Shown here in pieces: positions 1-8,322 of a DNA stretch of 17,458 nucleotides. The translations under genes were made by a program, and so were the position numbers. The DNA comes from JBBRRP01 sp038251425 (GTDB lineage: Bacteria > Myxococcota_A > Polyangia > Polyangiales > Polyangiaceae), in contig JBBSBI010000110.1 in the NCBI GenBank assembly GCA_038251425.1, positions 1-17,458 on the forward strand, given 5' to 3'. Each line of letters begins with the position of its first letter. The first letter of the stretch is position 1. Below the pieces are notes generated by a model. It did no database searches, was not told the origin of the DNA, and was given only the letters and a program-made list of their open reading frames with translations.

Positions 1-413
1 AGGTGCACTCGCGCCGTCAGCACCCCTCCAACCCCCGAGAGCGAGCGCTCTAGCTCTCCGGCAATCCCGGCCAGCCATTTGGCGCGCTCCGTCTCGCGAG
101 AGGGGATGATCGAACCTTCCCCAAGCGCTTCAAGCACTCCCGGTGGGCGCCGATGTGGGAATCCTGCCTGTGCGAGAATCTGGGCGGCGCTGGTTGCTTC
201 ATCCGAACTGACCGAAAGCCGAAAATACCCTTCAGCGTCAGGATCTGGCTCTTTCCTGGCAACCACGCCATGTTCTTGCAGATGTGAGAGCGCCTGGTTG
301 GCGTCCGCTTCCTCTAACCCTCCCGCCACTCGTCCTTCACAGCCAATCAGGCTCAGGCCCAACAGCAAGCCAGCAAGCCTTGCCCCGCGTCTTTGACAAA
401 TTCCGATTAACAT
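1..413 (-). CDS. sctJ: Type III secretion inner-membrane ring lipoprotein SctJ (YscJ/HrcJ/PrgK family), 3' part outside the window
   Basis: The reverse strand reads open from an ATG at 413 to the window edge: 137 codons plus two bases. Residues 1-25 are a lipoprotein signal: Arg at 8, 9 and 12, a Leu-rich core, and lipobox L22-I-G-C25. After the cysteine the protein follows the YscJ/PrgK ring-building fold: GLEEADANQALSHLQEHGV, where the family has a G-L-x-E-x-D-A-N motif, then a stretch ending LAQAGFP, then SRETERAKWLAGIAGELERS and GVLTARVHL, the family's 'L..I.GV..ARVHL' block. In the family this lipoprotein builds the periplasmic ring of the type III secretion basal body with SctD. The gene starts 21 bp after the stop of the kinase-like gene on the same strand, so the two are probably one transcript. 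No strong Shine-Dalgarno is visible. A flagellar FliF origin is less likely because of the lipobox and the absence of an early TM segment. Family assignment is firm; whether the locus encodes a full injectisome or a needle-less variant cannot be seen here. Confidence 0.85.
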   Translation of the reverse strand, partial: MLIGICQRRGARLAGLLLGLSLIGCEGRVAGGLEEADANQALSHLQEHGVVARKEPDPDAEGYFRLSVSSDEATSAAQILAQAGFPHRRPPGVLEALGEGSIIPSRETERAKWLAGIAGELERSLSGVGGVLTARVH

Positions 414-434
414 CTGAACAAAGGCCCGAAGTTT

Positions 435-1979
435 CTAAAAGCTGGTGCGGGTCACGTCGAGCTTAGGATGGCTCGGAAAAGAAAGCCTTCGAACAGCTGA
501 CGCAACGCAGCTGGACTTGCCGGCGTCCCTCGGCGAAGTGGTGATCGAGACGCCAACGGCGCGCCCGTTCTGCACGGCGGCACAGATGCTGAGCTTCATG
601 GAATCAGGAATGCCGCAGTGCGAGAAGTAACTCCCACTGTTGAGGATCGAGCCATATTGCCCTGCGGTGAGGTCCGCTTGGCCCTTAGGCCCACCAATCG
701 ACATCTCTTCCACGTACGCAGCTTGCGCGCCTTCGCAGCTCATTCCCCCACCCAAAATGGGGATACCTCCCTGGCTGCCCACCACGCGGCCGCGTTTCCC
801 GGAACCTGCTTTCTTGCCGGTGAGCCCCTCATTCGTTTCGACGCTCGATTGGCTAGCTTCCTGCACCATGATCGAGTCGTTCTTTTGCCCGCGTGCTGTG
901 AGAAACCACCCGCCAGCAGCCACCAAGAGAGCGGCAAGTGCGGCGACACCCAGAAACGCCTTGCCCCGGGTGCTGCGCCCCTCTTGAACCACCACACGCT
1001 GAATGGCTTCTTTCTCGGCCTTGATATCGCGATGACGGCGAGCGTGATCAGCGAAAGGAGCAAACTCCTCCCAGTCTTTGATCAAGTGTTCGTCGCCACC
1101 GAGCGTATCGCGGAGCACATCTTCTTCGACAAACGTGTGGGTCGCAATTTGCTGCAGGAGTTCCACGGCGCTGAAGGGTCCGTGATCCATTCCATCTTTG
1201 GCAATCACGTAGCGTGGCCGCTGATCGGCCTCGAGCCGGGCTTTTAGGGACAAAAGCTCGTTGGATGCGTCATCCATCCGTGGCCGTGCAGGGCGCGCTG
1301 GTTCTTGCACTTGCACTTGCATCTCGAAGGGGCTCGAGCCGACCGCCTTGGGGGTCTTGGGGATCGGTGGCAGCATGGAGAGCGATACGTCCACGTCCAA
1401 ATTGTCGTCGTGATCGAGGTGGGTCACGTCCGCAAGCGGCGGCGTCATGCTGTGCCTCGGAGCCAACTCGTGAAGCGCTTGGGCCAGGGCGTTCAAATCG
1501 TCGGGGCGATGGGTTGGGTCAGCGACCAACGCCTTGCTGAGAATGAGCTCCAGCGCTGCAGGCAAGCCCTCAACGACCTCACTGGGTCTCAACATGCCAG
1601 GGCCAACGCTTTTGCCTGTAATCAACTCGTAAAGGATGGCTCCAATCGAGTAGATGCTCGCGCGGGATCCGCCTCTGGTGCCGTGCCGACTCTCCGGCGA
1701 CAAACACGCCAAGTCATGCGGATTCGAGGGGAGCGTTTGGGAAAGGTCAGGCGCGACAGCTAGCAAACCGCCGAGAAGCCGTAGGCTCGAGGGATGCACA
1801 TGCAGGGTTTGTCCTTGCCTGTGCAGCTCCGCCAATTCGACGCACAGGGGAACAATGAGGCCCAGAGCTTCGCGAAAGTCGAACGCGGGTGTGGACGCGG
1901 GTGCACTTGAGAGCCGTGCTCGCAGGGTGCCGGCGCTTGTCTGCGGCCTCGGGCTTCCCATTTGGGGGGCGGTTGTCAT
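435..1979 (-). CDS. Pseudokinase / GYF_2-like / single-TM membrane protein with AgmX/PglI-like C-terminal tail, T3SS-linked
   Basis: A 514-aa protein. Residues about 36-172 resemble only the C-lobe of a Ser/Thr kinase: helix E then LHVHPSSLRLL where HRDLKPSNI is expected, SPE (94-96) in place of APE, and SIYSIGAILYELITG (108-122), where the usual Asp of DIYSxG is Ser. A final Arg in PTHRPDD (155-161) is kept. No glycine loop, VAIK lysine, catalytic Asp or DFG is present, so phosphotransfer is not expected. A Pro/Asp-rich linker follows, then a GYF_2-like domain at about 256-310 (RYVIAKDG..HGPFSAVELL..W). One TM helix spans about 341-362. The outer part has four cysteines (415, 455, 466, 491) and a tail (VGVSITTSP, then C491VASAVRRLSFPSHP) like the C-terminal domain of myxobacterial AgmX/PglI proteins, which resembles TonB C-termini. 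The ATG at 1979 is the first start after an in-frame stop. Its place before sctJ suggests a role in the secretion apparatus. This is inference, and a general envelope sensor is the alternative. Confidence 0.75.
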   Translation of the reverse strand: MTTAPQMGSPRPQTSAGTLRARLSSAPASTPAFDFREALGLIVPLCVELAELHRQGQTLHVHPSSLRLLGGLLAVAPDLSQTLPSNPHDLACLSPESRHGTRGGSRASIYSIGAILYELITGKSVGPGMLRPSEVVEGLPAALELILSKALVADPTHRPDDLNALAQALHELAPRHSMTPPLADVTHLDHDDNLDVDVSLSMLPPIPKTPKAVGSSPFEMQVQVQEPARPARPRMDDASNELLSLKARLEADQRPRYVIAKDGMDHGPFSAVELLQQIATHTFVEEDVLRDTLGGDEHLIKDWEEFAPFADHARRHRDIKAEKEAIQRVVVQEGRSTRGKAFLGVAALAALLVAAGGWFLTARGQKNDSIMVQEASQSSVETNEGLTGKKAGSGKRGRVVGSQGGIPILGGGMSCEGAQAAYVEEMSIGGPKGQADLTAGQYGSILNSGSYFSHCGIPDSMKLSICAAVQNGRAVGVSITTSPRDAGKSSCVASAVRRLSFPSHPKLDVTRTSF

Positions 1980-2021
1980 GGGGCGCGAAGTCTATCAAAA
2001 GTCTTCGCAGCTGCCGACCAG

Positions 2022-2050
2022 CTTTTAGTGTGAACGCAATTGTCGGTCAA
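2022..2050 (-). promoter_or_regulatory. Candidate sigma-70-type promoter for the pseudokinase-sctJ transcript
   Basis: On the reverse strand a TTGACC hexamer (2045-2050) is followed after exactly 17 bp by TAAAAG (2022-2027), about 43 bp before the ATG at 1979. That is 5/6 and 4/6 matches to the -35 and -10 consensus. A second, perfect TTGACA (reverse strand, 2068-2073) lies upstream but has no good -10 at 16-18 bp. The element lies in the 143-bp divergent region (1980-2122) between this gene and the TPR gene. No convincing promoter was seen for the plus-strand gene. Sequence match only. Confidence 0.35.
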
Positions 2051-2122
2051 TCAGCCGGTTACGGTGGTGTCAAAATTGCTTTATTGCTGTGTGTTGGCCC
2101 CAAATGCTAGCTTCCACCTGGG

Positions 2123-5100
2123 ATGGACCAGGTTTCGCTTGATGCACTAGTAGTTCGCTTGGTGAGTGACCCCCACGACGGGGAGGCGCTGGCGCAGGCC
2201 TACGAGATAGGGACCCTCGACCCCAAGCGCTACGCCGAGTTCTTGGAAACCGTCGCTGGAAAGAGCACGGAGGGTGCGATCGCCAGCCATTGGTACACGG
2301 AAGCCGCAAGTGTCTGGTCGACCTCGCTCGACAATGCGCCTGCGGCGGCCCGCGCCCTCATGAAAGCTGTGGATCGCGACCCCACCCAGGATGCCGCCTC
2401 CGATCGGCTTGCCGAGATGTACCGCGAGAAGGGTGATGTGAAGGCACTTTGCGCTCTCTTGGAGCGCCGCGCAAAAGCTCTCGACCCCTTGGCAGCCGAA
2501 GACGCAGCCCTCAAGCCCATGGCCGCCGCGATTCACCGAGAATTGGGCCGATTGTGGCGGGAAGCCCCGCTCGCACAGCAACCGAAAGCTATCGAGAATT
2601 ATCGGCGCGCGATCGAATTCAACGATCAAAGCCTTTCCACAATATCGACACTGCGCGAGCTTTATCGGGCTGACAATCGCGCCCGCGACGCGCTCCCTTA
2701 CTACGAGAAGGAACAACGGCTCCTCTCGGACCCAGAGCGAAAGGTGGCGCTTTACCTCGAAGAAGCAGAGGTTCGGCGCGAAATGGGGGAATTGCCTGCG
2801 GCTGCCCAAGCGCTCAGGGAGGCGCGGTCCATTGAGGGCGGGAACGACGCCAGTTTGAAACAGCAGCTCGGCGCGATCATCTTAGAGCGTGTTCAACTGG
2901 AGCAGCCGGTTTCGGCGACCGAGCGGGCCGAAGCCGTTCAGCTATTTGTCGAGTTGGCCGAGGAATTCCCGGGGGAACACGGCTATTCGTATTCGGCCTG
3001 CGCTCTTGAGCTTGCACCCGAACACGAACGCGCCGCACAGCTGGTGATGTATTACGGAGCGGAGCTCGGGCAAGACGAAGACGTCGCGCCACGTGTGGCT
3101 GAATACCTTCGGGTGAATCCCGAGGGGCTGATGTCAGAGGAAGCCCAGGCCTTCGTAACGCGGGTTTTGGGCCAAGCGGCGACTGACGCCAGTTTGGCTG
3201 AAGGTCGCGCTAACTTTGCAGCGAAAGCGATTGGAACCGGGCACCTGAGTGAGCCAGCCCCCGCCGCAAAGCGTGCCGAGACTTCCGTCGTCGCGCGTGC
3301 ACCCGAACCGGACTCGCGGGAGCAATCGGTGGTGCTGCGGTTATTAGGAGAAGGGCAAGCTCTGGCGCGTAAGGCGCGAAAGCATGATGCCGCAGCCTCG
3401 TATCAAAACGTGCTCCAACATGACCCCGCCAACGCTGAAGCTATTACGTTTTTGCAGAACTATTTGAGGCAAACGCGCAAATTTAAAGAGTTGCGGGAGA
3501 TGCTCGTGAATGCGTCGCGTGGCACACGCGTTGAAGCCCACACTCGGCTCGAATGGTTGCGAGAGGTGGCGGCGCTCAGTGAAACGCAACTGAAGGATCT
3601 GGAGACCGCCGTTTGGGCGTGGCAACAAGTATCCGTACTCGCGCCAGAAGACGAACAGGCCTCCACGCAGCTCGCGCTCTTGCTGGAAAAAGGCGCCCGC
3701 TGGGATGACCTTGCGTCGCTCTTGGAGCAACGCGCTGAGCTGATCACCGATCTTGAAGAACGGCTGGTGGTTGAAAAGAAAGCTGCCAAGATCCACGAAG
3801 AAAAACGCGGCGATACAACGGCTGCTGGGACTGTCTGGGCTCGCATCGCGACACTTGCGCCGGATGACGACACGGCGATTCAGACTGCCTTGCGGCACTT
3901 CGCTGCTGCAAAACGGGCTGATTTAGCGGCTCAGGCGATCACCGAAATGGTCGGAACGGTTGAGAACGAAAAGGCTCGAGCAGCACTTTTCGCCAAGCTC
4001 GGCACGCTGCGCGATGAGCTTGGAGACGCGGAAGCTGCTGGGGATGCCTTCACGGAGGCAGGATCTATTTCAGCTGATCTCACCCACTACCAGGCTGCCG
4101 AGGCGTGCTACGTCCGCGCGCAGGCCTGGAACCAGGCGGCGACCTGCGTGGAGGCTCGGCTCGAAAAGGCAACATCGCCCACTCTGCAAGCCGCGCTCTT
4201 GGCCACGGAAGCTGGATATCTACTGAAGGCTGGCGATCGCGATGAAAGCTTGCTGCGGTTGGAAAGAGCCGTGGAGCTGGACCCTCAAGCGACAGAGCCA
4301 GCGGCGGAGCTTGAGGCCGCCTACCGCACGGATAACAGGCTTGAGGACATCGTAACGGTACTTTTGCAACGCGCCGATTCGGTGGTCGATCTCGATCTCA
4401 AGATAAATCTGCGAAAGCAGGCTGCAGCCGTTCAGCGGGTTGAGCTCAAGGACGTGGAAGGTTCACGCGATACGCTGGGCTTGATTCTTGAGGATGCCGA
4501 GGACCTTGGCGTTCTTGAGCAGCTGGCTAACGACGAAATCGAACAGGGCAACTGGGCCGAGGCGGCTCAATACCTGCATCGGCAGGTCGCTGTTCAGCCC
4601 GATATCGCGCAGAAAACCGCGCTCATGCTCCGTGAAGGAGCCATTCTGGGCGACCAGCTTGCAGATCCAGCGGGTGCGACTGAGCGCTATGAGCTCATCC
4701 TCAATCAGTTCGATTCCACGAACCAAGAAGCCCTTCAACGCATTGCGGGCCTGAAGACAGCCGAGCAGGATCATGCGGGGTTGGCGAAGACTCTTGAGCG
4801 CTTGTTACCTCTTATCGCAGCTGCCGAGCCCAAGCTCCAGATAGCCAATCAGCTCGCCGATCTGTACGAAGACACCCTTAAATTGCCGAAGGAGGCGGTC
4901 CGGATCCTTGGATTGGTACGCCAGCTCGACGCGGAGGATTTTAGCGCCATTCAGCGCTTGGCGACGCTTTCCGAAGCACTCGGTGATTGGAATGCTCTCG
5001 CCGAATACATGATCGAGCTCATTGAGGTCGAGGGGGATGATGAAGAGATCAGTCAGATGACTCGGCGCCGCGCTGAGATTCTGAACGAACACCTAGCGCG

Positions 5101-7318
5101 GCCGGATGAGGCACTCTCAGCGTTGAAAAAATTGGCTGATGCAGGCGATGCAGCCTGTCGTGCCGAATACATTGCCCTTGGTGATAAGCTTGGGAGAGAG
5201 CCCGGTGTTGCGCAGGCGTTGTTAGACTGGTACCGTGGTGCAGCGCCCAGTGGGGCGCGTCAGGAGGCGCTGCGGGGTGCCTTTGAACGTTTCCTAAAGG
5301 CCGAAAAAACAGAAGCTTTGTTGGGTGTGGCTGAGGATCTCGTGCGTTCAGGGGGTGCTACGTTGAGCATCGCCTCCAAACTGGAAGAGCTGGCGGCGAA
5401 GGGGCAGCAGCTCGGCGCGTTGCAGCTGGCTCAGCAGTTTCTCGTGCGCGAGCTGAGCGGTCCCTTGCGTGCCGAAGAAACGGTGCGGCAAGCGGGCGTT
5501 CTTCGAGCTGCAGGGGTTCCCGTGGATCAGTGCTTGGAACACGGCGAAGGTGGGCTCGCAAGCATGGCGCCCAACGACGTTGAACCGCTGTTGGAGCGTC
5601 TTTCGGAATACACTGAATCGCCGGAGCAAACGGTGGATCTGTATGAGCATCAGGTGATGCGCTGCAAAGATCCCGGGGACAAATTGAGGGCCCTCGCGCG
5701 CGCGGCCGGGGTTGCAGCGCAACATGGGCAGCTGCCGCGTGCCCAGCAGTTCTTCGAGATTGCCTTGGGCGCGCCCCTCGACGATCAAGGATTGGAACTT
5801 CTCGTGAGCAGCGCTACGGAGAGTGATCGGGGAGCGGGTGGCCACGCCTTGGTCAACCTCCTAGCTCAGGTGCTGTCCTCTGCAGGTCAGTCGGCACGCG
5901 ATGGTGGCCGGATGAGGTCACGCTTTTTGGCTCGGGCCGCGTCGCTGGCGGCATCAGAGCTCAAAGACAACGCGCAGGCGTTTACCTGGATGGGTGACGC
6001 TCTGATTTCGCACGTCGACGACGAACGGATATCGGGTGTGATAGCTCTGGCGCGAGAGCTTGGAGACTTGAAGCAGGCGGAGGCAGTTTTGGAGCGTGCG
6101 CTTCAGGAAGTATTTGATGGCCCCCACGTGCGACTCCTCTTGGCTAATCGAGCGAAGCTTCGCCGCACGGAGCTTGACGACGTTGCGGGTGCGGGCGCCG
6201 ACCTCAAACGCCTGCATGAACTCGCACCTGGAGATCAAGAAGTCTCTGACCAACTGATCCATCTTTATCACGACACCCATGATCATGCAGGATTGGTGCA
6301 TCTTTATGAAGATTTAGTGCTCCGTACCAAAGATAAGGAGCAGCGCGCTCTGCTGTCGCGGAAAGTTGCGAATCTCTGGGAGTCCAAGCTTGCGGATCCA
6401 CGAGAAGCCGCTGACGCGTGGCGCCGCGTGTTGCGCCTGATCCCAAATGATCCTGAGGCGATTGCGGGGCTCGAACGAGCGAAACGCAATATGTTGAACC
6501 CTGCGTCAGCCGAAGCGATGAAGGACGACGAGTTCGACACGGCTCCGCCGCTTCTGGTATCAGCGGTCGTCCCGGAGCTGCAAAGGGCGGAAGCGCCAGC
6601 GGAAGCCGAAGCGCCAGCGGAAGCCGAAGCGCCAGCGGAAGCCGAAGCGCCAGCGGAAGCCGAAGCGCCAGCGGAAGCCCAAGCGCCAGCGGAAGCCCAA
6701 GCGCCGGCAGTGGCAGAGACCAGCGAAAGTACCCCCGCTGAGATGGCCTCCGAGCCCCTCGCTACCGAACCCTTATTGCTGCCCTTTGAAATCGAGCCTG
6801 CCAACGAAGACGCATCCGTTCATGTGTCGGCGCCCTTCACTCCAGAAGAGGGGATCGATGGCGACGGGCTGGCAGACGAACTTTCGGCGATTTTTCGACG
6901 CATTGAAGTGCCAGCTTCAGCTCCGAACCTCGACAGTCGTATTGAGATCGATCTGGCGTCGAATGCTGATCTCGGCCCGGGAGGCGATGAGAGTGTGGAG
7001 GCAAGCGTGAGGGAGGCCGTCGCGAGCCAGCTCGCTGCTGGTGGAGCCGCTGCAGCCGCTGTTGCACGAGCACCCGCTCTCAGCTCCGAAGAAATCGAAA
7101 TTGATATTGATGAAGGCGAGGAACCGGCGGTGCTACCTCCACGCCGGCTTTCCCCACCGCCACGGCCTCCTAATAGCCGAGTTTCAAACGCTCCGCCTCC
7201 ACCTCCACGTCGGCCATCAGCTGAGCCACCCCCCGCGCGTGCGATTGTTGTTGAGGATCCCGATGAGGACGCGATGGACCTTGATGATGAAGAGTTGCTC
7301 GAAGGCCCGGCAACCTAG
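2123..7318 (+). CDS. Giant cytoplasmic TPR-repeat protein (1731 aa)
   Basis: No signal peptide or TM segment is visible, so it is predicted to be cytoplasmic. Residues about 1-370 and 396-1460 are an almost unbroken helical solenoid of TPR/HAT-like repeats. The recurring pattern is Asp-Pro, a helix with A..W or Y, VL.L.P.D..A...L, then a second helix with LL..RAE, for example DPREAADAWRRVLRLIPND near the end. A Pro/Ala linker at about 375-395 splits the solenoid. From about residue 1465 the chain is low complexity: an EAPAEA repeat (1490-1531), an acidic region, a run of prolines and arginines, and an acidic end with DEDAMDLDDEELLE. TPR solenoids are protein-binding scaffolds, and no catalytic domain is visible. 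The gene is divergent from the T3SS-linked pair across 143 bp, which may mean shared regulation. It ends 16 bp from the convergent LD-carboxypeptidase gene. The ATG at 2123 has a poor ribosome site but is the first in the frame. The partner and precise role are unknown. Confidence 0.85.
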   Translation: MDQVSLDALVVRLVSDPHDGEALAQAYEIGTLDPKRYAEFLETVAGKSTEGAIASHWYTEAASVWSTSLDNAPAAARALMKAVDRDPTQDAASDRLAEMYREKGDVKALCALLERRAKALDPLAAEDAALKPMAAAIHRELGRLWREAPLAQQPKAIENYRRAIEFNDQSLSTISTLRELYRADNRARDALPYYEKEQRLLSDPERKVALYLEEAEVRREMGELPAAAQALREARSIEGGNDASLKQQLGAIILERVQLEQPVSATERAEAVQLFVELAEEFPGEHGYSYSACALELAPEHERAAQLVMYYGAELGQDEDVAPRVAEYLRVNPEGLMSEEAQAFVTRVLGQAATDASLAEGRANFAAKAIGTGHLSEPAPAAKRAETSVVARAPEPDSREQSVVLRLLGEGQALARKARKHDAAASYQNVLQHDPANAEAITFLQNYLRQTRKFKELREMLVNASRGTRVEAHTRLEWLREVAALSETQLKDLETAVWAWQQVSVLAPEDEQASTQLALLLEKGARWDDLASLLEQRAELITDLEERLVVEKKAAKIHEEKRGDTTAAGTVWARIATLAPDDDTAIQTALRHFAAAKRADLAAQAITEMVGTVENEKARAALFAKLGTLRDELGDAEAAGDAFTEAGSISADLTHYQAAEACYVRAQAWNQAATCVEARLEKATSPTLQAALLATEAGYLLKAGDRDESLLRLERAVELDPQATEPAAELEAAYRTDNRLEDIVTVLLQRADSVVDLDLKINLRKQAAAVQRVELKDVEGSRDTLGLILEDAEDLGVLEQLANDEIEQGNWAEAAQYLHRQVAVQPDIAQKTALMLREGAILGDQLADPAGATERYELILNQFDSTNQEALQRIAGLKTAEQDHAGLAKTLERLLPLIAAAEPKLQIANQLADLYEDTLKLPKEAVRILGLVRQLDAEDFSAIQRLATLSEALGDWNALAEYMIELIEVEGDDEEISQMTRRRAEILNEHLARPDEALSALKKLADAGDAACRAEYIALGDKLGREPGVAQALLDWYRGAAPSGARQEALRGAFERFLKAEKTEALLGVAEDLVRSGGATLSIASKLEELAAKGQQLGALQLAQQFLVRELSGPLRAEETVRQAGVLRAAGVPVDQCLEHGEGGLASMAPNDVEPLLERLSEYTESPEQTVDLYEHQVMRCKDPGDKLRALARAAGVAAQHGQLPRAQQFFEIALGAPLDDQGLELLVSSATESDRGAGGHALVNLLAQVLSSAGQSARDGGRMRSRFLARAASLAASELKDNAQAFTWMGDALISHVDDERISGVIALARELGDLKQAEAVLERALQEVFDGPHVRLLLANRAKLRRTELDDVAGAGADLKRLHELAPGDQEVSDQLIHLYHDTHDHAGLVHLYEDLVLRTKDKEQRALLSRKVANLWESKLADPREAADAWRRVLRLIPNDPEAIAGLERAKRNMLNPASAEAMKDDEFDTAPPLLVSAVVPELQRAEAPAEAEAPAEAEAPAEAEAPAEAEAPAEAQAPAEAQAPAVAETSESTPAEMASEPLATEPLLLPFEIEPANEDASVHVSAPFTPEEGIDGDGLADELSAIFRRIEVPASAPNLDSRIEIDLASNADLGPGGDESVEASVREAVASQLAAGGAAAAAVARAPALSSEEIEIDIDEGEEPAVLPPRRLSPPPRPPNSRVSNAPPPPPRRPSAEPPPARAIVVEDPDEDAMDLDDEELLEGPAT
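6590..6715 (+). repeat. In-frame 18-bp tandem repeat (7 units) encoding EAPAEA
   Basis: Seven consecutive 18-bp units lie inside the TPR gene, unit gaagcgccagcggaagcc. The first five are identical base for base, the sixth differs by one base (Glu to Gln), and the seventh has several changes. They encode EAPAEA x5, QAPAEA, QAPAVA, a likely extended flexible spacer between the solenoid and the C-terminal tail. Identity at the DNA level, including wobble positions, points to recent slippage or unequal exchange, so copy number may vary between strains. Confidence 0.95.
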
Positions 7319-7334
7319 CCTCACTGCGGAGCTA

Positions 7335-8249
7335 TTAGCCTTTCGGCTGAACCGTCATTGTGAGTGTTTGGGTATCAAGCGTGGCGTGCGCACCGAGTAA
7401 CAACGGCTCATTCTTTAGGCCGTGACCCAACGGGAGCCCTCCCAAAATCGGTAATCTGAGGTGGCCCAAGCAATGGTGAAGCATTTTCAGCACAGGAACG
7501 CCGAACTTCCCGGGTGAGCAGTCGGTGAAATCGCCGAATGCGAGTGCGGCACATCGATCAAAAACACCGGCAGCGAGGAGCGCCATCAGCATGCGATCGA
7601 GGCGATAGCTGGCCTCTCCGATGTCTTCCAACATCAATATGTAGCCTTCTGGGAGATGCACCCGCCCGGCAGCCCACGCTGCAAACCACACGCTCAGGTT
7701 CCCTCCTGTGAGTGTCCCAGAAGCTCGTCCGCTGACGATAACTTCGCTCCCGACATACCTACGGAGCTGCTCCGGTGCTTCGAGGGCGGCTAGCCAAGGG
7801 TCCCAGACCCGCCTGTGTGCCCGACCCAGACCCGCAACATTGTGAGCATGCAAGGACATCACGCCCACGCGAGCTGCCTCGACATGCAGGGCGGTGAAGT
7901 CCGAGAAACCGACGAGCCACTTGGGACGAACGCGCAGTGCGGAAAAATCGGCCCGAAAGCTGAGCCTCGACGCACCGTACCCACCGCGGGCGGCGATGAT
8001 GGCGTTCGTCTCCGGGTCTCGGAGCGCGTGGTTGAGCTCAGCCAGGCGTCGCTCGTCGGTGCCAGCCAAATAACCCTGGCGATCAAATATCCCCGGCTCG
8101 AAGACGACCTCAAAACGCTCGGAAAGAAAGCCAAGCCCCCGAAACACCAACGCCCGGTCGAATGGGCTCGACGGCGCGATCACGCGCACGCGGTCGCCGG
8201 GCTTTAGCGGGGGCGGAATGATCACACAACGAGTGTTTGCCACGAGCAT
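7335..8249 (-). CDS. LD-carboxypeptidase, peptidase family S66 (LdcA/MccF-like)
   Basis: Family S66 serine peptidases remove the terminal D-Ala from murein tetrapeptides during cell-wall recycling (LdcA) or cleave microcin C (MccF). The chain shows PGDRVRVIAPSSP, YLAGTDERRLAELN, ARGGYGASR, the nucleophile elbow GFSDFTALH, GGNLS, LEDIGE, GDFTDC and LPLGHG. Aligned by eye with Pseudomonas aeruginosa LdcA (Ser115, Glu217, His285), the triad is intact. Numbered from the ATG at 8270 it is Ser123, Glu215 and His283. Three starts are possible: ATG 8270, ATG 8249 and GTG 8225. Family members usually begin only a few residues before PxLxPGDRV, so I prefer 8249, and 8225 fits almost as well. The longest form would overlap the upstream extension of the divergent acyltransferase frame. 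No signal peptide is visible, consistent with the cytoplasmic recycling enzyme. It is convergent with the TPR gene, 16 bp apart, leaving no room for a separate terminator. The substrate (murein versus a MccF-like compound) cannot be settled from sequence. Confidence 0.9.
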   Translation of the reverse strand: MLVANTRCVIIPPPLKPGDRVRVIAPSSPFDRALVFRGLGFLSERFEVVFEPGIFDRQGYLAGTDERRLAELNHALRDPETNAIIAARGGYGASRLSFRADFSALRVRPKWLVGFSDFTALHVEAARVGVMSLHAHNVAGLGRAHRRVWDPWLAALEAPEQLRRYVGSEVIVSGRASGTLTGGNLSVWFAAWAAGRVHLPEGYILMLEDIGEASYRLDRMLMALLAAGVFDRCAALAFGDFTDCSPGKFGVPVLKMLHHCLGHLRLPILGGLPLGHGLKNEPLLLGAHATLDTQTLTMTVQPKG

Positions 8250-8291
8250 CACAAGTTGCCAACCCGCCATAGCTGTCGCAACCTTCGCGCC

Positions 8292-8314
8292 CGGTTCCCG
8301 TTCGCCCGGAACCG
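8292..8314. promoter_or_regulatory. Inverted repeat CGGTTCC-N9-GGAACCG between ldcA-like and plsC-like genes
   Basis: Two perfect 7-bp arms separated by 9 bp end 8 bp before the ATG at 8323 of the acyltransferase. Position and symmetry fit an operator for a dimeric regulator or a short hairpin at the 5' end of the mRNA. Neither can be told apart by reading, and no family-specific operator consensus was recognised. Confidence 0.3.
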
Positions 8315-8322
8315 TCTACGGT

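Noticed and set aside
618..1247. Plus-strand open frame of 209 codons antisense to the pseudokinase gene
   Set aside because: No recognisable domain; the opposite strand carries a coherent multi-domain protein with TM segment and family motifs. It is a shadow frame.
2093..2108. Possible sigma-54 (-24/-12) promoter TTGGCCCCAAATGCTA before the TPR gene
   Set aside because: The GG-to-GC spacing is 8 bp instead of the required 10, so it does not fit the consensus.
2147..2809. Minus-strand open frame of 220 codons inside the TPR gene
   Set aside because: Antisense to a clear TPR solenoid, with no motif and mixed composition typical of shadow frames in GC-rich DNA.
6304..6804. Minus-strand open frame with ASAGASASAG repeats
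   Set aside because: Simple antisense reading of the EAPAEA coding repeat of the TPR gene.
8218..8322. 35-codon upstream extension of the acyltransferase
   Set aside because: It does not resemble the family N-terminus, overlaps the divergent carboxypeptidase start region and contains an inverted repeat; ATG 8323 fits better.
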